From positions 62,001 to 126,000 of the forward strand of contig JACKBN010000012.1 of assembly GCA_020634565.1 (NCBI GenBank): DNA of 64,000 nt, given 5' to 3'. The notes beneath the pieces were generated by a model that did not search any database, was not told the origin of the DNA, and saw nothing but the letters and a program-made list of their open reading frames with translations. The position numbers were made by a program, and so were the translations under genes. Below are positions 25,679 through 34,469 of the stretch, piece by piece (position 1 is the first letter of the stretch; each line of letters opens with the position of its first letter). The DNA is from Ardenticatenaceae bacterium. GTDB lineage: Bacteria; Chloroflexota; Anaerolineae; Promineifilales; Promineifilaceae.

Positions 25679-28172
25679 CTTCTTCCGCCTGAATGCTGAG
25701 CTGCCAACGGCCGTTCCCCACCTCCACATTCTCCATTTCTCCATCCAACACAATCTCTTTTGCCCGGGTGATGCTGGTGAGATCGGTGAGGGCGGTTTGC
25801 AGGTGGGTGGCGAGGGCGGCATCGTTGGTGCGCAAGTGCAGGCGAGCCAGTTCGGCACCTAGCGATAGGTTTTGCTCACTTTTGTAGCGACGAACGGCCG
25901 TTGCAATCTCCACAAGTTCGTTACCGTGCGTAACGGCCGTTTCATCCCACCAAGCTTCATCTCCCAATGGCCACACCGAAGTATGAATCGAATCTGAACC
26001 ATCGCTTTCGGCGAACATGCCCTGATAAATTTGCTCCGTGATGAACGGCAGAATGGGAGCCAGCAGTTTAAGCGTGGTTAGTAACGCATGATACAGAGCG
26101 TAACGCGCCCCTTCGCTGGATTCACCGCCTTCGTACAGCCGCAGCTTGGCCATCTCCAGATAGTTATCTGCCAAAATTTGCCAGAAAAACTGCTCAATTT
26201 CGCTCTTTGCCGTGGCGTAATCATACTGCGCGTACAGCTTTGTGGCGCGCTCGATGAGCTGTTGCGTGTGGGCCAACAACCACCGATCCGCCAAAGTGAA
26301 GGAGATCGGAGATTGGAGATTGGAGATTGGTTGAGCCGTTAAATCTCCAATCTCTAATCTCCAATTCTCCAAAAACCGTTGGCAAAACCGCGCCACATTC
26401 CACAGCTTGGTTACCAACTTCGCCCCGGCCTGGATTTTTTCCTCGCTGATGATGGCATCTTTGCCTAGCCCCGTGCTGGCAGCCCAGTAGCGCACCGCGT
26501 CGGCCGAATATTGCTCAATCATTTCCATCGGGCCGGTTACGCTGCTCTTTTTGCTCTTGCTGATTTTGCCTTCGCCTGCTGGAGCCAATCCCCAGCCGGA
26601 AATGGCCACCGATTCAAAAGGCAGCGTGCCAAAATGCAGCCACGACTTGGCGATGGTGTAAAACGCCCAGGTGCGAATAATCTCGTGTGCCTGTGGCCGC
26701 AGCGAGAACGGATAGGTTTGCTCGTAAAGTGCTTTGTTGTACAAGCTTTCGGAGAAAGCCCATTGGCCCACAATCTGCGGCGACAGAGACGAGGTGGCCC
26801 AGGTGTCCATCACGTCTGCCTCGGGGATGAACTCAGTGGATTGGCAGTTTGGACAAGATTGGGATGGCTGATCTGCCAGCGGATCAATCGGCAAATCGGC
26901 CTCATCGGCCAAAATGGTTTTGCCGCAATTGGCGCAGGTCCACACGGGGAAGGGAACGCCAAAAAAGCGCTGCCGTGAGATGCACCAATCCCAGGCCAGA
27001 TTTTCTACCCATTGGCGGTAGCGTAGTTTCATGTGGGCAGGCTGCCAGTTGATTTTTTCGCCTTGGGCCAGCAATTCCTCTTTGAAATCTAGCAAACGGA
27101 TGAACCATTGGGATACCACGCGGTACTCTACGGGCGCGTCGCAGCGCTCGTGGGTGCGTACGTGTTGGCTGATTTTTTCTTCACCGAGCAGTTCGCCGGC
27201 TTCGCGCAGCTTGCCGATGATGATTTGGCGGGCTGCGCTGGTAGTGTGCCCGGCGAGATCGGGACCAGCGGCGGGAGTGAGACGGCCGTCTCCACCAATC
27301 GCTTCAATCAAGGGCAAGTTGTGGGTGCGCCACCAGGTCACGTCCGCGTTGTCGCCAAAGGTGCAGCACATCACTGCGCCGGTGCCTTTGTCTGGTTCGG
27401 CGGCGGGATCGGCCAGTAGGGGCACCTGTTTGTTTGTGTACGGTGTGGTGATTAGTTGGCCGAGATGGGGTGTGAAACGGCCGTCTTCCGGGTGCACAAA
27501 CACGGCTACGCAAGCAGGCAGCAGTTCAGGGCGCGTGGTGGCGATGGGCAGTGTAGAGCCATCTTCCAACTTGAAGGCCAGGGTGTAGAAGGTGCTTTCA
27601 CGTTCCAGATCGTTCAGCTCGGCCTGGGCGATGGCGGTTTGGCATTCTGGGCACCAGATAGCGGGGGATTTTTGGCGGTAGGCCAATCCTTTGCGGTGCA
27701 AATCGAGGAACGACCATTGCGCCAGCCTCCGTGAGTTGTCGTCGATGGTGCGGTAGGTGTAGCGCCAGTCGATCGACAGCCCCAGCCGCTGCCATAGGTC
27801 GCGGTATTTGCCCTCGGTTTCTTCGCTTACCTTGAGGCAAAGATCGATGAATGCCTGACGGCCAATTTCTGGCGCGCGCACGCCTTCCAGCCGCTCTACC
27901 AGCTTTTCGGTGGGTAGGCCGTTGTCGTCGAAGCCCATCGGATAGAACAGGTTACGGCCGTTCATCCTGAAAAACCGGGCAATGAAGTCGGTCTGGCTGT
28001 AGGAGTACACGTGCCCCAAATGTAAATGGCCAGACACCGACGGCGGGGGCGTGTCGATGCTGAACACGGGGGCAGCTGAGTTGGGATCAAAATGATAGGT
28101 GCCGTCTGCCTGCCATTGGGTTTGCAGGGCAGGTTCGGCCGTTTTTGGGTTGTACCGTTTTGGTAAAGACAT
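25674..28172 (-). CDS. valS: Valyl-tRNA synthetase, archaeal-type, intact
   Basis: This 832-residue class I synthetase charges tRNA-Val. HLHLGH (residues 49-54) is the HIGH motif and KISKS near residue 535 the KMSKS motif. MGFDDNGLPTEKLVERL and the lack of a C-terminal coiled coil mark the archaeal/rickettsial type rather than the bacterial one. Zn-binding Cys pairs occur in WCPEC and again in CANCGK and CPNCQS. Residues about 601-624 are encoded by an in-frame GGAGATT-word repeat. The ATG at 28172 follows CCGGAGG and the gene sits behind a T-box leader. A second, bacterial-type valS at 57572 is broken, so this may be the only active ValRS. Confidence 0.93.
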   Translation of the reverse strand: MSLPKRYNPKTAEPALQTQWQADGTYHFDPNSAAPVFSIDTPPPSVSGHLHLGHVYSYSQTDFIARFFRMNGRNLFYPMGFDDNGLPTEKLVERLEGVRAPEIGRQAFIDLCLKVSEETEGKYRDLWQRLGLSIDWRYTYRTIDDNSRRLAQWSFLDLHRKGLAYRQKSPAIWCPECQTAIAQAELNDLERESTFYTLAFKLEDGSTLPIATTRPELLPACVAVFVHPEDGRFTPHLGQLITTPYTNKQVPLLADPAAEPDKGTGAVMCCTFGDNADVTWWRTHNLPLIEAIGGDGRLTPAAGPDLAGHTTSAARQIIIGKLREAGELLGEEKISQHVRTHERCDAPVEYRVVSQWFIRLLDFKEELLAQGEKINWQPAHMKLRYRQWVENLAWDWCISRQRFFGVPFPVWTCANCGKTILADEADLPIDPLADQPSQSCPNCQSTEFIPEADVMDTWATSSLSPQIVGQWAFSESLYNKALYEQTYPFSLRPQAHEIIRTWAFYTIAKSWLHFGTLPFESVAISGWGLAPAGEGKISKSKKSSVTGPMEMIEQYSADAVRYWAASTGLGKDAIISEEKIQAGAKLVTKLWNVARFCQRFLENWRLEIGDLTAQPISNLQSPISFTLADRWLLAHTQQLIERATKLYAQYDYATAKSEIEQFFWQILADNYLEMAKLRLYEGGESSEGARYALYHALLTTLKLLAPILPFITEQIYQGMFAESDGSDSIHTSVWPLGDEAWWDETAVTHGNELVEIATAVRRYKSEQNLSLGAELARLHLRTNDAALATHLQTALTDLTSITRAKEIVLDGEMENVEVGNGRWQLSIQAEEA
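26301..26371. repeat. GGAGATT-word inverted repeat inside the valS coding sequence
   Basis: GGAGATCGGAGATTGGAGAT and its complement ATCTCCAATCTCTAATCTCC lie inside valS without breaking the frame. The same element is intergenic at 28190, 37158 and 57482. Confidence 0.85.
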
Positions 28173-28189
28173 GAAAAACCTCCGGAAAT

Positions 28190-28267
28190 TGGGAGATTGG
28201 AGACTGGAGATTGGAGATTTTCTGTGCTTAGCAGTTAATCTCCAATCTCTAATTCTCTAATCTCCAA
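28190..28267. repeat. GGAGATT-word inverted repeat
   Basis: The element lies between the T-box terminator and the valS ribosome site. The arms carry GGAGATTGGAGA and TCTCCAATCTC words. Confidence 0.75.
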
Positions 28268-28271
28268 AATC

Positions 28272-28622
28272 AAAAAGCCCAAATCATCCGTTGAGGACGA
28301 AATGGGCTTGATTCCGCGGTACCACCTCTTTTCGCAGCACAAGTTGTGCCGCACACTTTATCCCGACTAACATCAGGATTGCGCTGTAACGGGCTTACCC
28401 GTACCGGTCTACTTTTTTCGGTAATCGGTGGTCGGTAATCCGTAATCAGTAAAAACCGATTACTGTTCACCGTTTACTGATTACTGTCAATTTCTTCGGT
28501 AATCTATCCGGGTGACTTTCGTTGGGCGCTTGTTGTGGGAACTTTCAGCCTGATGGTTCCTGCTTTTCTGTCAACATCGTTGCCAACTACTCTTCCCGGA
28601 GATGATGGCGTATTTAGTTGTT
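28272..28622 (-). promoter_or_regulatory. T-box riboswitch leader of valS (minus strand)
   Basis: The minus-strand leader contains the T-box AGGTGGTACCGCG (28315-28327). A terminator follows: AAGCCCA and TGGGCTT around 28272-28309, ending in T. Uncharged tRNA-Val would pair with the T-box bulge and switch the terminator off. Between the upstream stems and the T-box lies a GATTACCG-word inverted repeat (28418-28490), an unusual insertion. Stem boundaries upstream are my estimate. Confidence 0.85.
28418..28490. repeat. GATTACCG-word inverted repeat inside the T-box leader
   Basis: Words CGGTAATC and GATTACTG form two arms. Relatives lie at 34361, 41217 and, again inside a T-box leader, at 57332. 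Confidence 0.75.
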
Positions 28623-28628
28623 GGGGAG

Positions 28629-28658
28629 ATTATAGTGGGAAACGGCCGTTGCTGGCAA
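28629..28658 (-). promoter_or_regulatory. Promoter of the minus-strand valS T-box transcript
   Basis: TTGCCA (28653-28658) and TATAAT (28629-28634) on the minus strand are 18 bases apart and directly precede the leader. An ACGGCCGT copy fills part of the spacer. Confidence 0.65.
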
Positions 28659-28677
28659 GAGTCGAATCCCATTGCGA

Positions 28678-29130
28678 TTATGGTTGCAAACCATCCCAAG
28701 ACCACTGCGGGATGCGCAAATCCTCTGGCACATCATCTGCACTGTGTGAGTATGCAGCCATGGTGTTGGTTGTGGTCCAGGCAAAGTAGTCATGCAGCAC
28801 GCGTCGAAGCGAAGGGTCGGTGAGGCCAACGTCATCCATCGCCTGGTCAAAACAGGCGATCGCCCGACGATCCATCTCTTCATGAGGGCCGTTGCCGCTG
28901 TGCATCCGAACAACTGACGATTCATTGCCGTATTGGCTGGTATAGCTTGGCGGACCGCCCCATGCCTCACCCCAGTAAGCGGCAAGCCGCTCCGTATGCT
29001 GTGGGTGGAAGCCGTGACTGAACGCATGGGCGACAATCGGGTCGGCCAGAACTTGTTCATGCCAGGCGCGGGCGAGTTGTTGCACACCTGTAGACCCTCC
29101 GAGCGCTTCAAAGATGGTGATAGCTGCCAT
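28678..29130 (-). CDS. Truncated haemoglobin (group II, GlbO-like)
   Basis: This 150-residue protein starts at ATG 29130 (MAAITIFEALGG) behind CGGAGG. Truncated-globin features are FEALGGSTGVQQLARAWHEQVLADPIVAHAF, the group II signature WGEAWGGPPSYTSQYG and the proximal His in VVRMHSGN. The C-terminal helix is LRRVLHDYFAWTTTNTMAAY. These small haem proteins bind O2 or NO and often protect against nitrosative stress. It is divergent from the M23 lipoprotein gene, and a TTGACA-17-TACAAA promoter is readable at 29186-29214. Confidence 0.88.
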   Translation of the reverse strand: MAAITIFEALGGSTGVQQLARAWHEQVLADPIVAHAFSHGFHPQHTERLAAYWGEAWGGPPSYTSQYGNESSVVRMHSGNGPHEEMDRRAIACFDQAMDDVGLTDPSLRRVLHDYFAWTTTNTMAAYSHSADDVPEDLRIPQWSWDGLQP

Positions 29131-29185
29131 AAATCCTCCGTTGTGATTTTGGAATGCCGATTCGGTGTAGGTGATTACCCTGGAC

Positions 29186-29214
29186 TTTGTACAGCTTATG
29201 ATGCTGCATGTCAA
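29186..29214 (-). promoter_or_regulatory. Promoter of the truncated haemoglobin gene
   Basis: The -35 TTGACA (29209-29214) and -10 TACAAA (29186-29191) on the minus strand are 17 bases apart, about 55 bases before the ATG. Confidence 0.5.
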
Positions 29215-29292
29215 TGCGTGGTGAGAATTGTCTCATTTGACGGCCGTTTCTCCCTCAGCGACAATACCTCATCGAAAAACGGTGGAGCATTT

Positions 29293-30528
29293 ATGAAGCA
29301 TTCAACATTATTGATACTTTTCGTCAGCGCCATGCTGATTATTTTGGGGAGTGGCTGCCAGCAAACGGCCGTATCTGAGTTAGACAGTGAGCCTATTGCT
29401 TTTGCCGCAGTGGCTACCGAGCCATTGCCTACGCTTGTACCAAGTTCAACAGCAATTCCTTCACCAACGATGACCTGGACGCCCTCGGCAACGGCAACCG
29501 TGCCACCAACGCTGACACCCCCGCCAACGCAAACCAGCACGGCTACGGCCACCCCAATCGCGACGCTGACGCCAACGGCCGTTCCCGTCAATCGGCAATG
29601 TCCCAACCCGGCACCGCAGCGGCCAGATTACACGCGCTACTTTTTGGCGTCTGATCCGTGGCCTGTGCCCGTGGGCGATCCGCTGGCCCATTTTGACTTT
29701 GTGAAGCCGGTGCCCGGTGGCGGACGCACTATTATCAACAAAACATTTCCGTATGGGTCTGATGGAGACGGCCGTTACTTGTTGCACAATGGCATCGACA
29801 TTGCCGGTGAGCTAGGCATGCCGGTTCTGGCTGTGGCGGACGGCACTGTCGTGGTTTCCCAGGCGGATGATTCGGAGTTGTACGGCTGGCGTTGTGATTG
29901 GTATGGCCATTTGGTGGTGATCGAGCTGGATCAAACCTGGCAGGGGCAGCCAATCTATGTGCTGTACGGTCATGTTCTGGGATTGAGCGCCGAAGTTGGG
30001 CAGCACGTGTCGCAGGGCGAACCCGTGGCCGAAGTGGGCGTTGGCGGGGCGGCAACGGTGCCGCATCTGCATTTGGAGATTCGTGTAGGCACCAATGAGT
30101 TCAGCTCCACGCGCAACCCGATGTTGTGGATTGATCCCGGCCCGACGCGGGGTGTGGTGGCAGGCCGACTGATTGATCCGCAGGGACGGCCGTGGCAGGG
30201 TGTGGTCGTGACGCTGATTAGCTCCGAGGATGACCCAGAGTTTATTAACACCTTCAGCTACCAGGGCGATCCGCAAAATTTGATCAATCCGGATGAGCTG
30301 TTGGCCGAAAATTTTGTTTTTGCCGATGTGCTACCGGGTGAATATACCTTGTATGTGAAATTGCAGGGTGTGGAATATCGTCAGCCGGTGCAGGTGGTTG
30401 AGGGTGAGCTAACGACGGTGGCGTTGGTGACAGAAGCGTACAAAACGCCAACGCCGACGCTAGAGCCTTCGCCAACGGTAGAAATGACGCCAACGGCCGT
30501 TTCTACCGAAGAAAGCTCAGACGATTAG
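29293..30528 (+). CDS. M23-family peptidase lipoprotein
   Basis: This 411-residue protein starts at ATG 29293 after GGTGGAG. The signal peptide ends in the lipobox GSGC near residue 21, followed directly by an ACGGCCGT-encoded QTAV. A Thr/Pro-rich spacer (residues 40-100) leads to a LytM/M23 metallopeptidase domain with the Zn ligands in HNGIDI and HLHLEIRVG. A carboxypeptidase-regulatory-like beta domain follows (GVVAGRLIDPQGRPWQGVVVTL), then another Thr/Pro tail. M23 enzymes cut peptide cross-links of peptidoglycan or act as endopeptidase activators. The gene overlaps the convergent response-regulator gene by four bases at the stop codons. Confidence 0.9.
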   Translation: MKHSTLLILFVSAMLIILGSGCQQTAVSELDSEPIAFAAVATEPLPTLVPSSTAIPSPTMTWTPSATATVPPTLTPPPTQTSTATATPIATLTPTAVPVNRQCPNPAPQRPDYTRYFLASDPWPVPVGDPLAHFDFVKPVPGGGRTIINKTFPYGSDGDGRYLLHNGIDIAGELGMPVLAVADGTVVVSQADDSELYGWRCDWYGHLVVIELDQTWQGQPIYVLYGHVLGLSAEVGQHVSQGEPVAEVGVGGAATVPHLHLEIRVGTNEFSSTRNPMLWIDPGPTRGVVAGRLIDPQGRPWQGVVVTLISSEDDPEFINTFSYQGDPQNLINPDELLAENFVFADVLPGEYTLYVKLQGVEYRQPVQVVEGELTTVALVTEAYKTPTPTLEPSPTVEMTPTAVSTEESSDD

Positions 30529-31616
30529 ACGATCCAGTCTGCTTCGGCGTTGGCCAGGGTGACAATAAATTTGCTGCCCGCGTCAGGGGAACTTTCTACG
30601 TGAATACGGCCGTTGTGCGCTTCGGCCACGGCTTTGGCAATGGATAAGCCAACACCTAATCCGCCGTACGTCCGGTTGTCCCCTTGCTCAATTTGGAAAA
30701 AGCGCTCAAAAATCAGCGCCTGGTTGCGGGGTGCAATGCCAACACCCTGATCCACGAACCCAAGCTCCACTTCACCAAATTCGTTTTGTCTGGCCCAAAT
30801 ATGAATTTCTTGGCCAGGTCGGCTAAATTTTACGGCGTTGTCGAGCAGATGGTAAAAAAGATGGCGCAGTTTGTGCCTATCTCCATTTATTTTAAGCTCT
30901 AGGGGAATGTTGTTGTAGACGATGAGGTCTTGGGCCACTAAATCGACCCGTTTTTTATCAATGAGGCGTTCGAGTTCAGCATGCAGGGAAAACGGCCGTC
31001 TCAAAATTTTCAGCCCCTCATCAATTTGCGCCAGCATGAGCAGATCCTCAACCAGACTGTTGAGAATGTGGGTGTGGTGCTGTACGTGTTCCAGGAAGCG
31101 CAGTTGGGATTGAAAATTCGCTTCTTCAGCCGAGGCAAACACAATTTCCAGGGTGTTGAGAATGGTGGCGATGGGCGTGCGCATCTCGTGCGTGAGCATG
31201 CCAATGAGGCGCTGCTTAATCTGCGCCACTTCGCTTTCAATTTCAGACTTTTCCCAATGGTAACGGCGAATGAGTGCTTGTATCCGAGCGGCCAACTCAT
31301 TCAGGCGAAACGGTTTTCCCAGATATTCATCCACGCCCTTTTCCAGAGCGCAAATGACATCTTCTTCATCTGTTATGGCCGTGAGCATGATGATGGGAAC
31401 CTTCGATTGCCGGCGAATCTGTTCTGTGGCTTCCAGTCCGTCCATAACAGGCATGGTCATATCAATGATCACCAAATCTGGCGTTAACTCTTCGACTAAC
31501 TGTACCCCTTCGCGACCGTTGTGTCCGGCAAAAACCTGGTGTCCATGATCCCCCAGACCGACTCTTAAAGATTCCGTTACAAATGGATCATCATCTACAA
31601 TTAATAATCTAGCCAT
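30525..31616 (-). CDS. Receiver-histidine kinase hybrid protein
   Basis: This 363-residue cytoplasmic protein has a REC domain first: LLIVDDDPF, phosphoacceptor Asp in LVIIDMTMPVMDG near residue 52, and KPF. A HisKA domain with LTHEMRTPIA follows near residue 141. The catalytic ATPase has an N box LLDNAVKFS, DQGVGIAPRNQ, FERFFQIEQ and GGLGVGLSIAK. REC-HK proteins are usually driven by phosphotransfer from another kinase or tune a phosphorelay. No output regulator gene is adjacent. There is no membrane segment. Confidence 0.92.
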   Translation of the reverse strand: MARLLIVDDDPFVTESLRVGLGDHGHQVFAGHNGREGVQLVEELTPDLVIIDMTMPVMDGLEATEQIRRQSKVPIIMLTAITDEEDVICALEKGVDEYLGKPFRLNELAARIQALIRRYHWEKSEIESEVAQIKQRLIGMLTHEMRTPIATILNTLEIVFASAEEANFQSQLRFLEHVQHHTHILNSLVEDLLMLAQIDEGLKILRRPFSLHAELERLIDKKRVDLVAQDLIVYNNIPLELKINGDRHKLRHLFYHLLDNAVKFSRPGQEIHIWARQNEFGEVELGFVDQGVGIAPRNQALIFERFFQIEQGDNRTYGGLGVGLSIAKAVAEAHNGRIHVESSPDAGSKFIVTLANAEADWIV

Positions 31617-31947
31617 TGGTTTAATAAAACATTACGCTACTTTTTATGTGGTGTGGTGTAAGCAAACCTTAGGAATTTCATGAAAAGCATAGAGCAATTT
31701 TCCGTAGTTTGCCCAAGTAAAAGCGGGAGAAATGGACTCGTTGCTCTCAAAAAAATTCTCCCGCTTTTGCTTAGATCGATGCATATTTTAGATAAAGGTT
31801 CAACGAATTTAGCTTACAAAAGGGGCAGTACACCAACAATAGGGAATACATCCCAACGGCCGTTTCACCGCGTGAAAATAGCGAAAATACGCTGTACTGG
31901 CTAAAATCAGAGCGCCTTGCGCAAAAAACTTTAGAGGGGTAGACAAT
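31617..31947. other. 331-base intergenic region with a long inverted repeat
   Basis: AAAAGCGGGAGAA (about 31719-31732) and TTCTCCCGCTTTT (31756-31768) form a 13-bp stem with a roughly 24-base loop. One ACGGCCGT lies near 31858. I see no gene here; the region probably holds the promoters of the divergent kinase and lipoate ligase genes. Confidence 0.55.
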
Positions 31948-32931
31948 ATGCTGTTTGTCGATAATCAGGAAACCACGGACCCGCGTTTGAACTTAGCCAT
32001 TGAAGAGCACTTGTTGCGCAATGTGCGGTTGGTGGAGCCGCTGCTGCTGTTTTACATCAATGCGCCGTCGGTCATCATCGGGCGCAATCAGAACAGTGTG
32101 GAGGAAATCGATCCCGATTTTGTGCGCCAGAACAAGATTCAGGTGGTGCGCCGTTTGTCTGGCGGCGGTGCCGTGTATCATGATCTCGGCAACCTCAACT
32201 TTAGCTTTATCACCCACGGCAAGCAGGATTTGCATAACTTTGACAAATTTACGCGCCCGGTGGTAGACGTTTTGCAGAGCCTGGGGGTAGACGCCGCTTT
32301 GCAGGGCAAAAGCGACCTTTTTGTCGATGGCAAAAAAATATCGGGCAACGCGCAGTATGCTTCAATGGGACGCATGTTTAGCCATGGCACCATTTTGTTT
32401 GACACCAATTTAGAAAATATGCTGCGGGCCATCAATCCACGGCAGGCCAAAATTGAGTCGAAGGCGGTGCAGTCGGTGCGCTCGTTTGTGACCAATATTC
32501 GGGAGCATTTGCCTGAGGACATGAACATCGATCAGCTGCGGCAGGCGCTGTTGGTGGGCATTTTCGGCGAGGGAAAGATTCCGGTGTATCCGCTAACCGA
32601 TTCAGATTGGGAGCAGATTCAGGAGATTGCCACCCAGCGGTATATGACGTGGGATTGGAATTACGGCCGTTCGCCCGCCTCCAACATCCAAAAAAGTGAA
32701 AAACTACCGGTGGGTACGCTTGACGCCCGCATTGAGGTTGACCAGGGGCGCATTCAGGCCATCAAAATCTATGGCGATTTTAGTGGTGTACAGGATGTCG
32801 CTAGTTTAGAAATGCGGCTTACGGGCTTGCGTTATGATCGGGAAGTCATCGAGAAGGCGCTGGCTGATACGGATTTAGAGCCTTACTTTGGCCCACTGGA
32901 TAACGAAACATTCCTGAATTTGCTCTTTTAG
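31948..32931 (+). CDS. lplA: Lipoate-protein ligase
   Basis: This 327-residue protein matches single-gene lipoate ligases of the LplA/LplJ type. The N-terminal domain has LNLAIEEHLLRN, PSVIIGRNQNS and the lipoyl-AMP loop RRLSGGGAVYHDLGNLNFSF near residues 70-90. KISGNAQYASMGRMFSHGTILFDTNL split over its usual place gives the Lys-containing core. A C-terminal accessory domain follows. It activates lipoate with ATP and attaches it to E2 subunits of oxo-acid dehydrogenases or to GcvH. A GAGGGG ribosome site precedes ATG 31948. Confidence 0.93.
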   Translation: MLFVDNQETTDPRLNLAIEEHLLRNVRLVEPLLLFYINAPSVIIGRNQNSVEEIDPDFVRQNKIQVVRRLSGGGAVYHDLGNLNFSFITHGKQDLHNFDKFTRPVVDVLQSLGVDAALQGKSDLFVDGKKISGNAQYASMGRMFSHGTILFDTNLENMLRAINPRQAKIESKAVQSVRSFVTNIREHLPEDMNIDQLRQALLVGIFGEGKIPVYPLTDSDWEQIQEIATQRYMTWDWNYGRSPASNIQKSEKLPVGTLDARIEVDQGRIQAIKIYGDFSGVQDVASLEMRLTGLRYDREVIEKALADTDLEPYFGPLDNETFLNLLF

Positions 32932-32967
32932 TTGTGGCCTAAAGCTATTTGTTGATTTCGTAATTAG

Positions 32968-32987
32968 CCTGGGGCTTCAGCCCCCAG
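32968..32987. repeat. CCTGGGG / CCCCAGG hairpin that supplies a ribosome site
   Basis: CCTGGGG and CCCCCAGG flank a short loop. The right arm runs into AGGAGGTGAT, the ribosome-binding site of the next gene. Hairpin formation would therefore compete with translation start. Confidence 0.6.
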
Positions 32988-32995
32988 GAGGTGAT

Positions 32996-34144
32996 ATGAA
33001 AAAGTTGTGCTGCTTGATTTTGGTTGTGTTGTTAGCAGCCTGTGGGGATGAAACGGCCGTTACACCCGTGCCTACCTCTACAATTGCGCCCACCACCGAA
33101 AACGCGGCTGTTGAAGTGGTGCCTTCGCCAACGGCCGTACCGGCTCAGCCAACAGACACACGTCCACCGACCGTTGTGCCGCCCACACCACAGATGCCAA
33201 CGCGCCGGCCAACGATTGTGCCGCCCCCCGCGCTTGCTACAGAGGCCCCCGTTGCGGCAGACGTGCCCGCGATGGTCTGGTTGCCCTACGCCACAGGCAA
33301 TTTTGGCCAGCCTGTCCTCATGATGGAAGCTGGAGAAGTTACCTCGCAACCCATGCCGGTAGAGGTGGAAATCTTTTTTGATTACGATGCGGGTTGGTTA
33401 GCCTACGGCAGCTATTTTTGGCAACCAACGGCCGATGAGCAATCTGTGACGGACTTGCATCTGTATAACTTTGCCACGGGCGAAGATGCGGTTTGGGCGG
33501 AGCAGGTGGGCCGCGCCGCCATTACGCCGCAGGTGATGTTTGATGGGCCACCGTCGGTGGCCGCTGCGGTTCACAGCGGGCAGGGCTTTGATCTGGTGCT
33601 CATTCGCGGCGCTGAAAACCGCACGGTGCTGGTAGAAGATATAGATCCTTATTTTTCCTGGTCGCCGGATGGCAGCCAAATTGCCTACCTGCGCGACAAC
33701 AATTTGTTCGTCACCGATGTTGTTAATGATTTCGGCAATCCGGCCATTGCCAGCGGCGTCTATGCCAACAGCGGCTGGATTGGCGATGCGCCGCTCTGGC
33801 TGGGTGATTCCGGCTATCTGCTTTATGCCGACGCGCCTTTCACCATCGTCGCGGCAGACGGCAGCGAAACAATTGTACCTACCAGTGGCGATGGCGTGTT
33901 GTTGGATAATGGACGGCCGTTAACCATGCTCTACTCCTCAACCCACAACCAGCTCATCGCCGAAACGGAAGGCATGTTTGGTTCCGGCGTGATGTTCTAT
34001 CAATTTGATGAGGGGTTTGAAACGGCCGTAATCAGCATGCAAATTGCCGATGCCCAGCTGGCCGGGTGGTACGAAGAAAACGAAAGCGTGATCCTTGTTA
34101 CCCCTCGTGGTTCAATGATTTTGTCGTTGACACTCGATGACTGA
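32996..34144 (+). CDS. Lipoprotein with Thr/Pro linker and propeller-like domain
   Basis: This 382-residue protein starts at ATG 32996. Its signal peptide ends in LLAAC at residue 16, followed by a Thr/Pro-rich spacer to about residue 85. The rest is beta-rich with TolB/WD40-like fragments (DPYFSWSPDGSQIAYLRDNNLFVTDV, APLWLGDSGYLLYADAPFTIVAADGS). No catalytic motif is visible. It is probably a surface-exposed binding protein. The end of the gene contains the promoter that reads into the alaS leader, so this gene and alaS overlap in control sequence. Confidence 0.8.
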   Translation: MKKLCCLILVVLLAACGDETAVTPVPTSTIAPTTENAAVEVVPSPTAVPAQPTDTRPPTVVPPTPQMPTRRPTIVPPPALATEAPVAADVPAMVWLPYATGNFGQPVLMMEAGEVTSQPMPVEVEIFFDYDAGWLAYGSYFWQPTADEQSVTDLHLYNFATGEDAVWAEQVGRAAITPQVMFDGPPSVAAAVHSGQGFDLVLIRGAENRTVLVEDIDPYFSWSPDGSQIAYLRDNNLFVTDVVNDFGNPAIASGVYANSGWIGDAPLWLGDSGYLLYADAPFTIVAADGSETIVPTSGDGVLLDNGRPLTMLYSSTHNQLIAETEGMFGSGVMFYQFDEGFETAVISMQIADAQLAGWYEENESVILVTPRGSMILSLTLDD

Positions 34145-34155
34145 TTTGTTACCAT
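34127..34155 (+). promoter_or_regulatory. Promoter of the alaS leader transcript
   Basis: TTGACA (34127-34132) and TACCAT (34150-34155) are 17 bases apart. The predicted transcript start, about 34162, falls right at the leader-peptide ATG, so the leader may be translated without a 5' untranslated region. Confidence 0.6.
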
Positions 34156-34162
34156 CTTCCCC

Positions 34163-34261
34163 ATGAACGATTTTGTGAACACTCACGTGCCTACCCGCAC
34201 CCGCGTTAGCGCCGCCGCAGCCGCCGCCCAGACCGCCAGTCTGGCAATTGCTGCTGCCTGA
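34163..34261 (+). CDS. Alanine-rich leader peptide of alaS
   Basis: This 32-codon ORF (ATG 34163, TGA 34259-34261) encodes MNDFVNTHVPTRTRV followed by SAAAAAAQTASLAIAAA. That is 11 alanines, six of them consecutive, in the last 16 codons. It lies between a promoter and an intrinsic terminator upstream of alaS, the layout of a trp/his/leu-type attenuator whose control codons are alanine. When charged tRNA-Ala is scarce the ribosome would pause in the Ala run. Translation is predicted, not shown. Confidence 0.75.
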   Translation: MNDFVNTHVPTRTRVSAAAAAAQTASLAIAAA

Positions 34262-34336
34262 GTTTTCACCACAATTTAAGCGCAGCACCTTAGCCGCCAG
34301 ACTGCAAGCACCGAAAGTGCAGTCTGGCGGTTTTTT
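34228..34336 (+). terminator. alaS attenuator: protector, antiterminator and terminator hairpins
   Basis: Four segments can be read. Segment 1 is CCAGAC (34228-34233), segment 2 AGTCTGGC (34238-34245), segment 3 CCGCCAGACTGCA (34294-34306) and segment 4 TGCAGTCTGGCGG (34318-34330), followed by TTTTTT. Segments 3 and 4 form a 13-bp intrinsic terminator. Segment 2 can pair either with 1 (protector) or with GCCAGACT of 3 (antiterminator). A ribosome stalled on the Ala codons would cover segment 1, free segment 2 and let transcription continue into alaS. Confidence 0.75.
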
Positions 34337-34360
34337 GTTGCTACGGTAAAATTCCGGTGT

Positions 34361-34456
34361 TCAGTAATCGGTGAACGGTAAACGGTAATCGGTAGGCGGT
34401 GAGTGAATCACCGATAACGGATTACCGACAACCGATTACGGATTACGGATTACCGA
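34361..34456. repeat. GATTACCG-word inverted repeat before alaS
   Basis: CGGTAATCGGTGAACGGTAA-type words pair with GATTACCG words. It lies between the attenuator terminator and the alaS ribosome site. Confidence 0.8.
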
Positions 34457-34469
34457 AAATGGAGAAGAC

